NCBI GenBank assembly: GCA_910583895.1
Contig: CAJTYJ010000001.1
Location: forward strand, 1 to 64,000
Length of the DNA: 64,000 nucleotides
DNA from: an uncultured Lachnospiraceae bacterium
GTDB lineage: Bacteria; Bacillota; Clostridia; Lachnospirales; Lachnospiraceae
Reading direction: 5' to 3'
A model generated the notes under the pieces. It was not told the DNA's origin. It worked only from the letters and a program-made list of their open reading frames with translations, and made no database searches. Positions 17,734 through 25,707 of this stretch are shown in pieces. The position numbers and the translations under genes are program-made. Positions within the stretch are counted from its first letter, which is position 1; each line of letters starts with the position of its first letter.

Positions 17734-17763
17734 AGGTCCGGGCATGGAAAATTCAAAGAGATC

Positions 17764-17791
17764 TTGACAACCCATGAAATCGTGCTATAAT
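17764..17791 (+). promoter_or_regulatory. Promoter of the thrS T-box transcript
   Basis: TTGACA (17764-17769), a 16-base spacer and TATAAT (17786-17791), immediately before the T-box leader. Confidence 0.8.
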
Positions 17792-17797
17792 TGTAAA

Positions 17798-18030
17798 AAA
17801 TATTGAGAATGCGAAGACAGGAAGAGTAAGATACAGGAAACACTCAGAGAGAGAGGCAGTATGGTGGAAGCCTCTTGTGCGAAATGGATCGGAAGACCAC
17901 CCTGGAGCGGCTTTCACACAGCCCGGCTGACCCCGTTACCGGTCAAATGAGTGGTGCATACAACAAGGGTGGAACCGCGGTATTTTGTATATCGTCCCTG
18001 AACAGTTTTCGGACTGTTCAGGGATTTTTA
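17798..18030 (+). promoter_or_regulatory. Threonine T-box leader with terminator
   Basis: The invariant T-box sequence GGGTGGAACCGCGG is at 17967-17980. Downstream, 17995-18006 and 18013-18024 form a perfect 12-bp stem with loop TTTCGG followed by TTTTTA, the intrinsic terminator that competes with the antiterminator. Upstream, the Stem I region contains AGAGAGAGG and, near its 3' side before CTGGAG, an ACC (17896-17898, or the overlapping-phase ACC at 17899-17901), a threonine codon that would be the specifier. Binding of uncharged tRNA-Thr should allow read-through into thrS. The specifier assignment is inferred by position and agrees with the downstream gene. Confidence 0.92.
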
Positions 18031-18157
18031 TTCCCGCGGGCAACGAGCCAAGTGGCTGCCTGCAGACATTTGGCGACTGCCGCGAGGGTCGAAGACCCCG
18101 CTGCTTTGCAGCGCTGCAAGTTTGATACCCCGTTGCTTGCAGCAGAGTCTTTGATTA
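18031..18157 (+). repeat. ~127-bp dispersed repeat, copy 1 (thrS leader)
   Basis: This segment matches 22097-22223 at 120 of 127 positions, in the same orientation. It starts at the T-run of the T-box terminator and ends 24 bases before the thrS start. It contains short complementary arms (GCTGCAAG with CTTGCAGC; ACCCCGCTGC facing a degenerate GCAGCAGAGT), so the RNA can fold. It has no plausible gene. Confidence 0.85.
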
Positions 18158-18181
18158 GAAACAAATCAGGAGGAGAATCAT

Positions 18182-20143
18182 ATGAAGATCACATTAAAAG
18201 ACGGAACCATAAAAGAATATGCAGAAAGCAGAGCGGTGATCGATGTTGCCCGTGAGATCAGCGAAGGGCTGGCCCGCGCTGCCTGCGCCGGAGAAGTGGA
18301 CGGAGAAGTGGTTGATCTGCGCACGGTCCTTGACAAAGACTGTACACTGCAGATTCTGACTGCAAGAGATGAGGCAGGACTTCGGGTGCTGCGCCATACC
18401 TGCTCTCACGTGCTGGCAGAGGCGGTGAAAAATCTCTTTCCAGATGCAAAGCTGACCATCGGTCCGGCCATCGATACGGGCTACTATTATGACTTTGATG
18501 CGGCTCCTTTCTCCAGAGAAGATCTGGACCGGATTGAAAAAGAGATGAAGAAAATCATCAAAAAAGGGGCAAAACTGGAGAAGTTTACGCTTCCGAGGGA
18601 GGAAGCGATCCAGTTTATGGAAGAAAGAGGAGAGTCTTACAAGGTAGAACTGATTCAGGATCTACCAAAAGGCGAGGAGATCTCTTTCTACCGGCAGGGA
18701 GAGTTTGTGGACCTGTGTGCAGGGCCGCATTTGATGAGCACCAAAGGAATCAAAGCTTTTAAACTGACTTCTTCCTCCGGGGCGTACTGGAGAGGGGATT
18801 CGGATAAGGCAATGCTTCAGAGAATCTACGGAAGTGCCTTTGCGACGAAAGAGGAGCTGGAGGCTTATCTGCAGCATCTGGAGGATATCAAAAAAAGGGA
18901 TCACAACAAACTGGGCAGAGAGATGGAGCTGTTCACCACAGTGGATGTGATCGGACAGGGACTTCCGCTTCTGATGCCGAAAGGAGCGAAGATGATCCAG
19001 ACGCTGCAAAGATGGATCGAAGACGAGGAAGACAACAACTGGGGCTATATCCGCACCAAGACTCCTCTGATGGCCAAGAGCGATCTGTATAAGATCTCCG
19101 GTCACTGGGACCATTACCAAGAGGGGATGTTCGTGCTGGGGGATGAGAAGAAGGATAAGGAAGTATTTGCACTGCGTCCTATGACCTGTCCGTTTCAGTA
19201 TTATGTCTACAAAGCAAGTCAGAAATCTTACCGGGATCTGCCTCTTCGCTACGGAGAGACTTCCACGCTGTTTCGCAACGAGGATTCCGGAGAGATGCAC
19301 GGCCTGACCCGTGTTCGGCAGTTTACGATTTCGGAGGGGCACTTGATCGTTCGTCCGGATCAGATGGTGGAGGAGTTCAAAGGATGCCTTGCGCTGGCAA
19401 AAAAATGTCTGACGACCCTGGGGGTAGAAGAGGATGTGACTTATCATCTGTCCAAGTGGGATCCGGACAACCGGGAAAAATACATCGGAGAGCCGGAAGT
19501 ATGGAATCAGACAGAGCAGCATATTCGTGAGATCCTGCAGGAACTGGAGATTCCTTTCGTGGAAGACATAGGGGAAGCAGCTTTCTATGGACCGAAGGTG
19601 GACATCAATGCAAGGAACGTCTATGGAAAAGAAGACACCATGATCACGGTCCAGTGGGATGCGCTTCTGGCAGAACAGTTCGACATGTACTACATTGACC
19701 AGAACGGAGAGAAAGTGCGCCCCTATATCATCCACAGAACTTCCATCGGCTGTTATGAAAGAACGCTTGCATGGCTGATCGAAAAGTACGCAGGCATGTT
19801 CCCCACCTGGCTGTGTCCGGAGCAGGTAAGAGTTCTTCCGATATCCGACAAGTATCTGGATTATGCGAAAAAAGTCCATGGTCAGTTAAAAGAGAACGGG
19901 ATTCTTTCCACCGTGGATGAACGGGCAGAAAAGATCGGATATAAGATCCGCGAGGCGAGAATCGCGAAAGTCCCGTATATGCTGGTGGTCGGTGAAAAAG
20001 AAGAAGCAGAAGGCAAAGTGGCAGTCAGAAGCCGTTTTCTGGGAGATGAGGGCCAGAAGGAACTGCAGGAATTCATAGATGCGGTGTGCAGGGAGATCCG
20101 CACGAAGGAGATTCGCGCGGTCCAGGTACAGGAACAAAAATAA
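18182..20143 (+). CDS. thrS: Threonyl-tRNA synthetase
   Basis: 653 residues, slightly longer than the usual ~640. In order: N-terminal TGS domain (1-63), second additional/editing domain (~65-225) with the metal-site HTCSH and LCAGPHL blocks, class II catalytic core (~240-530) with MTCPFQ, TSTLFRNEDSGEMHGLTRVRQF (motif 2 region), zinc-binding Cys and His, and HRTSIGCYERTLAWLIE (motif 3), then the anticodon-binding domain (~545-640). It attaches threonine to tRNA-Thr and hydrolyses mischarged Ser-tRNA-Thr. AGGAGG precedes the ATG by eight bases. Expression is controlled by the threonine T-box upstream. A tRNA-Thr gene lies at 27083. Confidence 0.98.
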   Translation: MKITLKDGTIKEYAESRAVIDVAREISEGLARAACAGEVDGEVVDLRTVLDKDCTLQILTARDEAGLRVLRHTCSHVLAEAVKNLFPDAKLTIGPAIDTGYYYDFDAAPFSREDLDRIEKEMKKIIKKGAKLEKFTLPREEAIQFMEERGESYKVELIQDLPKGEEISFYRQGEFVDLCAGPHLMSTKGIKAFKLTSSSGAYWRGDSDKAMLQRIYGSAFATKEELEAYLQHLEDIKKRDHNKLGREMELFTTVDVIGQGLPLLMPKGAKMIQTLQRWIEDEEDNNWGYIRTKTPLMAKSDLYKISGHWDHYQEGMFVLGDEKKDKEVFALRPMTCPFQYYVYKASQKSYRDLPLRYGETSTLFRNEDSGEMHGLTRVRQFTISEGHLIVRPDQMVEEFKGCLALAKKCLTTLGVEEDVTYHLSKWDPDNREKYIGEPEVWNQTEQHIREILQELEIPFVEDIGEAAFYGPKVDINARNVYGKEDTMITVQWDALLAEQFDMYYIDQNGEKVRPYIIHRTSIGCYERTLAWLIEKYAGMFPTWLCPEQVRVLPISDKYLDYAKKVHGQLKENGILSTVDERAEKIGYKIREARIAKVPYMLVVGEKEEAEGKVAVRSRFLGDEGQKELQEFIDAVCREIRTKEIRAVQVQEQK

Positions 20144-20189
20144 TGTTCACACTATAATCATTTTATGAAATAAAAAATCGAAAAAACTG

Positions 20190-20233
20190 TTGACAACCGA
20201 CTTTGGTTCTGGTATTATAACAAAGTCGGTTGT
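20190..20233 (+). promoter_or_regulatory. tRNA-Met promoter embedded in a perfect 13-bp inverted repeat
   Basis: TTGACA (20190-20195), 17 bases and TATTAT (20213-20218) form the promoter. A perfect inverted repeat of ACAACCGACTTTG (20193-20205) and CAAAGTCGGTTGT (20221-20233) brackets the -10 box with a 15-base centre. It could be an operator or a cruciform/hairpin; it has no T-run, so it is not a classical terminator for thrS. Confidence 0.7.
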
Positions 20234-20252
20234 GGGACAGTAAATAAAATAT

Positions 20253-20326
20253 GGCGAGATAGCTCAGCTGGCTAGAGCACACGGTTCATACCCGTGGTGT
20301 CGAGGGTTCGAGTCCCCCTCTCGCTA
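20253..20326 (+). tRNA. tRNA-Met (anticodon CAT, elongator type)
   Basis: A cloverleaf can be drawn: acceptor GGCGAGA with TCTCGCT (terminal G-U), D arm GCTC/GAGC, anticodon stem CACGG/CCGTG with loop TTCATAC, T loop TTCGAGT. The T stem has one A-C mismatch. The anticodon stem lacks the three G-C pairs of initiator tRNA, so it is elongator Met; a CAT-reading tRNA-Ile (lysidine-modified) is the alternative. CCA is not encoded. Confidence 0.9.
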
Positions 20327-20337
20327 TTTGATAAGGG

Positions 20338-20373
20338 GCGGAAAGCGCTGATAACAGCGTTTTCCGCATTCTT
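20338..20373 (+). terminator. Terminator after tRNA-Met
   Basis: Arms 20338-20350 and 20355-20367 form a 13-bp stem with one G-U pair and loop ATAA, followed by ATTCTTT. It ends about 30 bases before ispF. Confidence 0.7.
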
Positions 20374-20405
20374 TATATTCAGATACAGACAGGAGGCAGG
20401 ACAAT

Positions 20406-20951
20406 ATGAGAGTTGGCATGGGATATGATGTACATCGTCTGGTGGAGGAGCGCAGGCTGATCCTCGGAGGGGTGGAGATTCCTTATGAGAAAGGGCTGCT
20501 GGGCCATTCGGATGCAGATGTGCTGGTACATGCGGTCATGGATGCTCTTCTGGGGGCGGCAGCCATGGGGGATATCGGAAAGCATTTTCCGGATACCGAT
20601 CCGGCCTACAAAGGGATTTCCAGCATGAAGCTTCTGCGGCATGTGGGACATCTTCTGCAGGAGGAAAACTATCAGATCATCAATATCGACGCCACAATCA
20701 TCGCGCAGAAACCAAAGATGGCGCCGTACATTCCGAAGATGGTGAAAAATGTGGCAGAAGTGCTGGGGCTGGAGACGGATCAGGTAAATATCAAAGCAAC
20801 AACAGAGGAAGGACTTGGATTTACCGGAAGCGGAGAAGGAATCTCGGCACAGGCGATCTGCTCGCTGCTGCCCATTGCTGCCTATATAGAAGAAGACCGG
20901 ACCCGGAAAAGAGAGGCATGTGAAAGGTGTGAAGGATGTCCGAACAACTAA
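20406..20951 (+). CDS. ispF: 2-C-methyl-D-erythritol 2,4-cyclodiphosphate synthase
   Basis: 181 residues against the usual ~158. The zinc site DVH is in MGYDVHRL at the N-terminus, with further hallmarks GHSDADVLVHAVMDALLGA, HFPDTDPAYKG and FTGSGEGISAQA. It converts CDP-methylerythritol 2-phosphate to the cyclic diphosphate in the MEP isoprenoid pathway, in a cytoplasmic trimer. The extra ~20 residues at the C-terminus are charged and contain a Cys-rich stretch (CERCEGC), unusual for the family and of unknown use; they coincide with the 16-base overlap into the next gene. AGGAGG lies eight bases before the start. Confidence 0.96.
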   Translation: MRVGMGYDVHRLVEERRLILGGVEIPYEKGLLGHSDADVLVHAVMDALLGAAAMGDIGKHFPDTDPAYKGISSMKLLRHVGHLLQEENYQIINIDATIIAQKPKMAPYIPKMVKNVAEVLGLETDQVNIKATTEEGLGFTGSGEGISAQAICSLLPIAAYIEEDRTRKREACERCEGCPNN

Positions 20952-21772
20952 AGGAACTGCCGGTTCCCCGTTATCTTCCAAAGGAGCAGAAATTGCGGTC
21001 CAGAGAGCTTTATGAAAACGTGTTTCCAGAGGACAGCAGAAGGTTTGTGGATTTCTATTACGAATATAAGACAAGAGATAATGAGATTCTGGCACTGGAA
21101 GAAGACGGGCAGATGGTGTCCATGCTTCACCTGAATCCGTATACCATGATTCTGAACGGCTACGAGGTAAAGAGCAATTACATCGTGGCCGTTGCAACCC
21201 GGAAGGAATACCGGCACCGGGGATTTATGCGTCTGCTTTTGGAGAAAGCGCTTCGGGACATGGCGGCCCTTGGGATACCTTTTGTTTTCCTGATGCCGGC
21301 CAGTGAACTAATCTATGCACCTTATGATTTCGTCTGGATCTGCCGCCATACGGATCTGCCCGGGCGGGTGCTGCAGATGGATGCAGAAAAACAAAATGAG
21401 TACCTGGCCATGTGGTATCAGATGTTCTGCAAAAGAGATGCGCGCTATATGGAGAATCAGAAGGCAGAACATCTGGCTGAGGAAGGAGAGATCCCGCCTG
21501 TCAAAATTCCGCCTTATATGGCGAGGATTACTGATGTATGCCAGATGCTGCGCCTGGCGGGGAGCAGGCAGGAAAAGACTTTGTATCTGCAGGTAAAGGA
21601 TCCCGTCATCAAAAAGAATGACGGATACTTTCTATGGCAGGTATCAGAAGAGGAAAGTCGGGCAGAACGTCTTGCGCACAATCCGCCGAGACTGGATTTT
21701 GTCCTGACCGTAGGAGAACTTGCGGCCATGATCTTCGGAAGCTTTCGGATCTGCCTGTCGGAGATGGTTTAA
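20936..21772 (+). CDS. GNAT-family N-acetyltransferase (Eis-like N-terminal domain)
   Basis: 278 residues. The GNAT core covers residues ~20-130: beta strands LALEEDGQMVSMLHL, then the acetyl-CoA pyrophosphate loop VATRKEYRHRGFMRLLLEKAL (R-x-x-G-x-G/A type) and FVFLMPASELIYAPYDF. This order, with the YAPYDF aromatic end, resembles the first domain of Eis-type acetyltransferases. The C-terminal ~140 residues include a small beta domain (LYLQVKDPVIKKNDGYFLW) like the sterol-carrier-type domain of Eis relatives. The acceptor is unknown. It overlaps ispF by 16 bases, and the cysteine T-box promoter starts four bases after its stop. Confidence 0.82.
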   Translation: MSEQLKELPVPRYLPKEQKLRSRELYENVFPEDSRRFVDFYYEYKTRDNEILALEEDGQMVSMLHLNPYTMILNGYEVKSNYIVAVATRKEYRHRGFMRLLLEKALRDMAALGIPFVFLMPASELIYAPYDFVWICRHTDLPGRVLQMDAEKQNEYLAMWYQMFCKRDARYMENQKAEHLAEEGEIPPVKIPPYMARITDVCQMLRLAGSRQEKTLYLQVKDPVIKKNDGYFLWQVSEEESRAERLAHNPPRLDFVLTVGELAAMIFGSFRICLSEMV

Positions 21773-21775
21773 GGC

Positions 21776-21804
21776 TTGACAAAATCTTTGGAATCTCATA
21801 TGCT
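21776..21804 (+). promoter_or_regulatory. Promoter of the cysteine T-box transcript
   Basis: TTGACA (21776-21781), 17 bases and TATGCT (21799-21804). A TATAGT overlaps at 21804-21809 but would need a 22-base spacer. Confidence 0.7.
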
Positions 21805-21811
21805 ATAGTAT

Positions 21812-22092
21812 AGAAAAATGCAGAGAACGGATAGAGTAGTCCTTTTGCTGCTGTTTACGAAGTGAACAGCAACATTTTTGCAGCACCCGCAGAGAGAGAC
21901 CGTCATCGGCTGAAAGCGGTCTTGGGAGGCGCAGGATGAAAGTGCATCCGGGAGCAGACAGAGGGAACTCATTTTTAGAAAGTATCTCTGTACGCAGGCA
22001 TGCGTTACATGTGCAGAGTGGAAAGCATAAGCTTTTCAGTAGAGTGGAACCACGGATACCTTCGTCTCTATATGGGAGACGGAGGTTTTTGT
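21812..22092 (+). promoter_or_regulatory. Cysteine T-box leader with terminator
   Basis: The T-box core AGTGGAACCACGG is at 22043-22055. Arms at 22059-22070 and 22075-22086 form the terminator stem, followed by a T-rich run (22086-22096). In the 3' side of Stem I, TGC at 21943-21945 lies in GAAAGTGCATCCGGGAGC, the specifier position, and encodes cysteine. The downstream genes cysE and cysS are both cysteine genes, which supports the reading. Uncharged tRNA-Cys should raise expression of the whole operon. Confidence 0.9.
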
Positions 22093-22096
22093 TTTA

Positions 22097-22223
22097 TTCC
22101 CGCGGGCAACGAGCCAAGTGGCTGCTTGCAGACATTTGGCGACTGCCGCGAGGGTCAAATACCCCGCTGCTCTGCAGCGCTGCAAGTTTGATATCCCGTT
22201 GCTTGCAGCGGGGTCTTTGATTA
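22097..22223 (+). repeat. ~127-bp dispersed repeat, copy 2 (cysE leader)
   Basis: It is 120/127 identical to 18031-18157, same orientation and same place relative to a T-box terminator; the shared sequence begins in the terminator T-run and ends 23 bases before the cysE start. In this copy ACCCCGCTGC and GCAGCGGGGT are perfectly complementary. An open frame runs through it into cysE, but no ribosome site supports translation from within. Confidence 0.85.
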
Positions 22224-22246
22224 TTTTGGAAATCAGAGGAGTGGTT

Positions 22247-22900
22247 ATGAGTGTTATCAGTTATATCAAAGAAGAGATTGCGGTGATCCGGGAGCGGGAT
22301 CCGGCCATCAAGTCCAGTGCGGAAGTGTTTCTTTACCCCACGTTCCATGCTATTTTGCGTTATCGGTTTGCCCATAAGCTGTACAAAAAGGGACATTATT
22401 TCTGGGCCAGGTGGATTTCTCAGCGGACCGCACGAAAGACAGGAATCGAGATCCATCCCGGGGCAACGATTGGGAAAGGGCTGTTCATCGACCATGGTAC
22501 AGGCGTGGTGATCGGCGAGACGGCCATCCTGGGTGACAACGTAACGCTGTACCAGGGAGTGACGCTCGGCGGTACCGGCAAGGAACAGGGAAAGCGGCAT
22601 CCAACCTTGGAGGACAATGTTATGGTCAGTGCGGGGGCTAAAGTTCTGGGCTCTTTTACCATCGGAGAAAATTCCAAGATCGGAGCCGGGAGCGTGGTGC
22701 TTGGGCCGGTTCCGCCCAACTGTACGGTGGTCGGAATACCCGGAAGAGTTGTGAAAAAGGGCAGCGTCCGGATTCCGAGGAATGATCTGGATCAGGTGAA
22801 TCTGCCGGATCCGGTTCAGGATGCGATTCTGGCGCTTCAGGAAGAAAACCGGAAACTGCGCGTGGAACTGGAGGGGCTGAAAGAAAGGATCGGAACATGA
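22247..22900 (+). CDS. cysE: Serine O-acetyltransferase
   Basis: 217 residues from the ATG at 22247, set by AGAGGA six bases upstream; a longer frame from 22118 starts inside the repeat and is rejected. An N-terminal helical region (~1-75) precedes the left-handed beta-helix of hexapeptide repeats (from IHPGATIGKGLFIDH to IGAGSVVLGPVPP), with the catalytic His in IDHGTGVVIGE and the GGTGKEQGKRHPTL active-site loop. It makes O-acetylserine from serine and acetyl-CoA, the first step of cysteine synthesis. It is the first gene behind the cysteine T-box and overlaps the next gene by ATGA. Confidence 0.95.
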   Translation: MSVISYIKEEIAVIRERDPAIKSSAEVFLYPTFHAILRYRFAHKLYKKGHYFWARWISQRTARKTGIEIHPGATIGKGLFIDHGTGVVIGETAILGDNVTLYQGVTLGGTGKEQGKRHPTLEDNVMVSAGAKVLGSFTIGENSKIGAGSVVLGPVPPNCTVVGIPGRVVKKGSVRIPRNDLDQVNLPDPVQDAILALQEENRKLRVELEGLKERIGT

Positions 22901-23862
22901 AAACAGAAGAGAAAAAGCTGGTTTCCCTGATCATTCCCTGCTATAACGAGGAGGAATCACTGCCCTGCCTGTATGAGGAGATGAAAAGAGTTGCCGATAC
23001 GCTGAGGGACTACCGTTTTGAAATGCTGTTTGTGGATGACGGTTCTTCCGATCAGACTGCGCGTATCATCATGGAGCTGGCGCAAAAAGACACACGGATA
23101 CAGTATTATCTGTTTTCCAGGAACTTTGGAAAAGAAGCAGCCATGTATGCGGGTTTTTGCAATGCCGTCGGAGATTACGTGGCGGTGATGGATGCAGACA
23201 TGCAGGATCCGCCCTCTCTTTTGCCCGAGATGCTTGACATCCTGGCACAGGGATCATACGACAGTGTGGCAACCAGAAGAGTGAACCGCAAAGGAGAACC
23301 GCCGATTCGTTCCCTGTTTGCCAGAATGTTTTATAAGATGATGCACCGGATCTCGGATGCGGACATTGTGGACGGTGCAAGGGATTTCCGGCTGATGAAC
23401 CGCGGGATGGTAGACGCGATCTGTGCACTGGGAGAATCCAATCGGTTTTCCAAAGGAATCTTTGGCTGGGTGGGTTTTCGGACCTGCTGGCTGGCCTATG
23501 AGAACCGGGAGCGGGTCGCCGGGGAGACCAAGTGGAGTTTTTGGAAACTTTTTAAATACAGCATTGACGGGATTATCAATTTTTCCCAGCTGCCTCTTTC
23601 CATTGCTTCCTGGAGCGGAATTTTCCTGACTTTTTTCTCATTTTTGATGATTGGTTTTATCATCATAAGGAAACTGCTGTTTGGAGATCCGGTTGCAGGC
23701 TGGCCGTCGCTGGTATGCATCATCACGTTTATCGGCGGGATCCAGTTATTCTGTATGGGAATCATCGGACAGTATCTGGCAAAGACTTATATGGAAGTAA
23801 AAAAAAGACCCCATTACATTGTGGCCTCCACCAACCGGGAGGATGCAGTGAAGATTCATTAA
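22897..23862 (+). CDS. GtrB/DPM1-like polyprenyl-phosphate glycosyltransferase
   Basis: 321 residues. The GT2 domain shows SLIIPCYNEEESL, MLFVDDGSSDQT, YLFSRNFGKEAAMYAGF and VAVMDADMQDPP (metal site). Two C-terminal transmembrane helices (~233-258 and ~270-295) match the GtrB/YkcC layout. It would transfer a sugar from a UDP-sugar to undecaprenyl phosphate. It is sandwiched between cysE and cysS, with a four-base overlap to cysE and 19 bases to cysS, so it is under cysteine T-box control despite having no obvious link to cysteine metabolism. It is a paralogue of 1297-2250. Confidence 0.9.
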   Translation: MKTEEKKLVSLIIPCYNEEESLPCLYEEMKRVADTLRDYRFEMLFVDDGSSDQTARIIMELAQKDTRIQYYLFSRNFGKEAAMYAGFCNAVGDYVAVMDADMQDPPSLLPEMLDILAQGSYDSVATRRVNRKGEPPIRSLFARMFYKMMHRISDADIVDGARDFRLMNRGMVDAICALGESNRFSKGIFGWVGFRTCWLAYENRERVAGETKWSFWKLFKYSIDGIINFSQLPLSIASWSGIFLTFFSFLMIGFIIIRKLLFGDPVAGWPSLVCIITFIGGIQLFCMGIIGQYLAKTYMEVKKRPHYIVASTNREDAVKIH

Positions 23863-23881
23863 ATTTAGGAGGAATATGATT

Positions 23882-25291
23882 ATGATTCGTATCTACAATA
23901 CTTTGACAAAGAAAAAAGAAGATTTTGTCCCTTTGGAGGAAGGAAAGGTCCGCATGTATGTATGCGGTCCAACGGTATATAATTTTATTCACATCGGCAA
24001 TGCCAGGCCGATGATCGTCTTTGATACGGTTCGCCGGTATATGGAACACAAAGGCTATGAGGTGAACTTTGTGTCCAATTTTACCGATGTGGATGACAAG
24101 ATCATCAAGAAAGCCAACGAAGAGGGCGTCTCAGCGGAGCAGATTTCCAAGAGATATATTGAAGAGTGCAAAAAGGATATGGAAGGTATGAACATCAGAC
24201 CGGCGACCACGCATCCCCTCGCGACGCAGGAGATTGACGGAATGATTGACATGATTTCTGACTTGATTGGGAAAGGTTATGCCTATGCGGTCAACGGGAC
24301 TGTCTACTTCCGGACCCGGAAGTTTGAGGAGTACGGAAAGCTTTCTCACAAAAATCTGGATGATCTGCAGGCGGGGAACCGCTCCCTTTTAGTGTCCGGA
24401 GAACAGGAAAAAGAGGATCCGCTGGATTTTGTGCTCTGGAAGCCCAAAAAAGAAGGAGAACCTTTCTGGGTATCTCCCTGGGGCGAAGGCCGTCCGGGCT
24501 GGCATATCGAGTGCTCGGTTATGTCTAAAAAATATCTGGGGGAGCAGATTGATATTCACGGCGGTGGAGAAGACCTGGTATTTCCCCATCATGAAAATGA
24601 GATCGCACAGAGCGAAGCCTGCAGCGGCAGTGTTTTTTCCAGATACTGGATGCACAATGCTTTTCTGAATATTGACAACAAAAAAATGTCCAAATCCCTG
24701 GGCAACTTTTTCACGGTGCGGGAGATCAGTGAGAAATACGATCTGCAGATTCTTCGCTTTTTTATGCTCAACGCCCACTACCGGAGTCCGCTGAATTTCA
24801 GCGGGGAGCTGATGGAGGCTTCCAAAAATGCTTTGGAGCGCATTCAGACGGCGGTGGATAACCTGAAGTTTGCGGCAGATCATGCAGAGACACAGGAGCT
24901 GACGGCAGAGGAGCAGGCAGTCTTAAAGGAAGCCGGCCGGTTTGAAGCACAGTTTGATGAAGCCATGGACGATGATTTTAACACAGCGGATGCCATAGCG
25001 GCAGTATTTGACCTGGTTAAGTATGCGAATACCCATGCAAAGGAAGGCGGCAGCAAAGCGCTGGCTCTGGCTTTGTGCAAAAAGCTGCAGGATCTGTGCG
25101 GGATTCTGGGAATCATCACCGAAAAGCAGGGAGAACTTCTGGATGGAGAGATAGAGGGGCTGATTGAAGAGCGCCAGGCGGCGAGGAAAGCAAAAGATTT
25201 TGCAAGGGCGGACGAAATCCGGAATCTGCTTCTTAAAAAAGGCATTGTGCTGGAAGACACACGCGAAGGAGTCAAATGGAAGAGAGCATAA
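23882..25291 (+). CDS. cysS: Cysteinyl-tRNA synthetase
   Basis: 469 residues from the ATG at 23882. An ATG at 23876 is in frame, but only three bases separate it from AGGAGG, whereas 23882 has nine. The class I core has CGPTVYNFIHIGNARP (zinc Cys and the HIGH-type motif), the further zinc ligands C in HIECSVM and the HGGGEDLVFPHHENE block, and KKMSKSLGN (KMSKS). The C-terminal DALR/anticodon helices follow. It charges tRNA-Cys. Control by the cysteine T-box upstream of cysE fits feedback by charged tRNA-Cys. It overlaps mrnC by 16 bases. Confidence 0.97.
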   Translation: MIRIYNTLTKKKEDFVPLEEGKVRMYVCGPTVYNFIHIGNARPMIVFDTVRRYMEHKGYEVNFVSNFTDVDDKIIKKANEEGVSAEQISKRYIEECKKDMEGMNIRPATTHPLATQEIDGMIDMISDLIGKGYAYAVNGTVYFRTRKFEEYGKLSHKNLDDLQAGNRSLLVSGEQEKEDPLDFVLWKPKKEGEPFWVSPWGEGRPGWHIECSVMSKKYLGEQIDIHGGGEDLVFPHHENEIAQSEACSGSVFSRYWMHNAFLNIDNKKMSKSLGNFFTVREISEKYDLQILRFFMLNAHYRSPLNFSGELMEASKNALERIQTAVDNLKFAADHAETQELTAEEQAVLKEAGRFEAQFDEAMDDDFNTADAIAAVFDLVKYANTHAKEGGSKALALALCKKLQDLCGILGIITEKQGELLDGEIEGLIEERQAARKAKDFARADEIRNLLLKKGIVLEDTREGVKWKRA

Positions 25292-25707
25292 AGTATCTAA
25301 AGGAACAGTTTGGACTGCCGAAGGTGGACATCAGAACCTATTCACCTCAGGTGCTGGCCTACATCGGAGATGGAATCTACGAATTGCTCATCCGTACAGT
25401 CCTGGTGGGACAGGGCAACCGGCAGGCGAATGTCCTTCACAAAAAAGCCAGTCATTATGTGAAGGCGTCCGCTCAGGCGGAGATGATCCGGTCTGTTTTG
25501 GAGGAACTGACAGAGGAAGAACATCAGATCTATAAAAGGGGCCGCAATGCCAAGACGTTCACCATGGCAAAAAACGCCACCATGGGCGAGTATCGTCATG
25601 CTACGGGCTTTGAGGCATTGATGGGGTATCTGTATCTGACCGGTCAGATGTCCAGGATGGTGGATCTGGTGAAGATGGGGATGGAGAGAACAGGAGGAAT
25701 GCCATGA
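25276..25707 (+). CDS. mrnC: Mini-ribonuclease III
   Basis: 143 residues, the full length of the family. It is an RNase III catalytic domain without the double-stranded-RNA-binding domain: LAYIGDGIYELLIR supplies the signature with the catalytic Asp and Glu, and KNATMGEYRHATGFEALMGYLYL gives the second metal-binding part with its Glu. It matures the ends of 23S rRNA in Firmicutes. The order cysS-mrnC-rlmB is widely conserved in Firmicutes and is seen here with overlaps of 16 and 4 bases. Confidence 0.95.
   Translation: MEESIKYLKEQFGLPKVDIRTYSPQVLAYIGDGIYELLIRTVLVGQGNRQANVLHKKASHYVKASAQAEMIRSVLEELTEEEHQIYKRGRNAKTFTMAKNATMGEYRHATGFEALMGYLYLTGQMSRMVDLVKMGMERTGGMP

Noticed and set aside
18662..19879. 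405-residue open frame antisense to thrS
   Set aside because: It mirrors the codon pattern of thrS, has no ribosome site or recognisable motif, and is a typical shadow frame of a strongly conserved gene.
22118..22246. Longer cysE frame starting inside the repeat
   Set aside because: No ribosome site at 22118, the extra 43 residues are repeat sequence, and AGAGGA correctly precedes the ATG at 22247.
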